Source: Micromonospora carbonacea (GTDB lineage Bacteria; Actinomycetota; Actinomycetes; Mycobacteriales; Micromonosporaceae). Taken from it: a stretch of 64,000 nucleotides of DNA. The position numbers were made by a program, and so were the translations under genes. The stretch covers positions 620,001-684,000 of the forward strand of contig NZ_JACHMZ010000001.1 in assembly GCF_014205165.1 (NCBI RefSeq), read 5' to 3'. This document shows positions 63,166-64,000 of this stretch, in pieces; the stretch's first letter is position 1, and every line of letters begins with the position of its first letter. The notes beneath the pieces were generated by a model. That model had not been told where the DNA came from. It saw nothing but the letters and a program-made list of their open reading frames with translations, and did no database searches.

Positions 63166-64000
63166 CACCCCCGACCGTCGACGCCGCCGTCGAACGGGCA
63201 CTGGAGTACCTGGCAGGACAGCACGACCTGTCCTACCCGGACGCGGCACACGTCATGGGCTCCTACTCCACCGCGCAGTTCGTCAAGCTTGACCAGCAGC
63301 ACCAGCCCCTGCCAAAGGCGGGAGAAGAGGCAGGGAGGTTCGCCGAGTTCCGCTGCGTGGGCGCCATCTACCACGTTGCCACCATCACCGATGCGCTCCT
63401 GGACGCCGCAGAGGCCGGCCACCAGGAATGCCGGCGGCTCGCCGACGAGAACACCGCCTGGCTGTTCTCCCAACGCGACGGCGTCTCCTGGCGGTACTTC
63501 CCCGGCTTCGAACCCCTACCGCACGACGCCGACACCCTCGCCCAGGTCCTGCGGATCCTCATCCGCACAGGCCACGCCGACAACGCCGTCGTACGAGCCG
63601 CCACAGCTCTCGCCGCGCGCAGCGCCTGGGACGACGGCGTCGTCAACACCTGGCTGCTCGACACACCCGGCGAACGCGACACGGCCAACCGGGTCTGGGG
63701 CCGGGGCCGGAACGACACCGGCCGCGATCCCGAGGTGGTCGCGAACCTCGCACACGCCACCCACCTGTACGAGCAGCACATCGGGCCCCTACCGCTGAGC
63801 CCGCTCGTCGGCCCGGCGACCCGCTGGCTGATCGACCAGCAACAGCCCATGGGCTTCTGGCGAGCCTCCTGGTATGTGGGAACCTGCTACAGCACCTACG
63901 TCGCCGTACGTCACCTCGCTGCCCTGGACGGACATCAACAAGAGATCGCCCGGGCCGCACGCTTCCTCGCACAGGCACCCGCACCCGATCCCCTCAACCG
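63162..64000 (+). CDS. Prenyltransferase/squalene-oxidase-repeat-like protein, partial
   Basis: Open to the window edge with at least 279 residues, starting at ATG 63162 (ATGA overlap, GGAGGCGG upstream). Three QW-like repeats can be seen: QRDGVSWRYFPGF, AWDDGVVNTWLLD and QQQPMGFWRASWYVG. LPHDADTLAQVLRIL follows the first. This resembles the alpha-alpha barrel of class II terpene cyclases and squalene-oxidase-repeat proteins. Whether it is a cyclase depends on the missing C-terminal part and on a DxDD motif, not seen so far. It has looser GC in third positions than its neighbours. Confidence 0.72.
   Translation, partial: MTPPTVDAAVERALEYLAGQHDLSYPDAAHVMGSYSTAQFVKLDQQHQPLPKAGEEAGRFAEFRCVGAIYHVATITDALLDAAEAGHQECRRLADENTAWLFSQRDGVSWRYFPGFEPLPHDADTLAQVLRILIRTGHADNAVVRAATALAARSAWDDGVVNTWLLDTPGERDTANRVWGRGRNDTGRDPEVVANLAHATHLYEQHIGPLPLSPLVGPATRWLIDQQQPMGFWRASWYVGTCYSTYVAVRHLAALDGHQQEIARAARFLAQAPAPDPLN

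Overview
The window is GC-rich actinobacterial chromosome. GTG starts, GTGA/ATGA stop-start overlaps and third codon positions that are almost always G or C are seen throughout. Gene content (purN-purH-folD next to sucCD, a long icd and LDH-like mdh, SdhA/B plus a five-helix SdhC, TldD/TldE, CotH/VTC/DUF4956), plus short intergenic repeats built around GGGGCCCC and GTTAAC, suggest Micromonosporaceae, probably Micromonospora or a close relative. That placement is inference; no rRNA or tRNA gene was seen.

Layout. 1-6.3 kb: end of pcrA, a TPR protein, two secreted M23 peptidases, a B12-binding mutase subunit and sucCD. 6.3-16 kb: small DUF4190/dispanin-like membrane proteins, a DUF6350 membrane protein, a purN-purH ORF with no stop between the two domains, folD, mdh, an MBL-fold hydrolase and icd. 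The TCA enzymes sucCD, mdh, icd and later sdhABC are therefore spread over the window, and purNH-folD joins 10-formyl-THF supply to both formyl-transfer steps of purine synthesis. 16-20 kb: galT with a DeoR regulator, and an APS kinase fused to a degenerate ATP-sulfurylase domain. 20-25 kb: a DM13 lipid- or membrane-anchored protein divergent from a VTC-DUF4956-CotH operon, then a small membrane protein. 25-35 kb: valS, a heterodimeric ABC exporter, an Ada-AlkA/Ogt alkylation-repair operon, and an EamA exporter divergent from a MarR regulator. 36-38.7 kb: peptidase E, ychF, and a toxin-antitoxin pair that sits between two copies of the 3' end of ychF. 38.7-46 kb: small enzymes, a GntR regulator with a strong palindromic operator, a DivIVA-like pair, a 626-residue secreted protein, a PH-domain protein, a pterin-dehydratase-like protein and MutT. 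46-53.4 kb: sdhBAC (minus strand) and tldE/tldD. 54-60 kb: a complete peptide ABC importer. 60.4-64 kb: two cytochrome P450 genes and a prenyltransferase/squalene-oxidase-like gene with overlapping stops and starts, running off the window; this looks like the start of a terpenoid-type biosynthetic cluster.

Most notable: (1) a vapBC-like islet bounded by perfect 29-bp direct repeats of the ychF 3' end; (2) a four-copy GGGGCCCC/GTTAAC repeat family that supplies the last codons and stop of two genes; (3) the in-frame PurN-PurH fusion; (4) the VTC-DUF4956-CotH operon with tandem repeats inside the CotH domain; (5) the truncated P450-P450-cyclase-like cluster; (6) about ten genes with a -10-like hexamer ending 6-8 nt before the start codon, which suggests leaderless transcripts.
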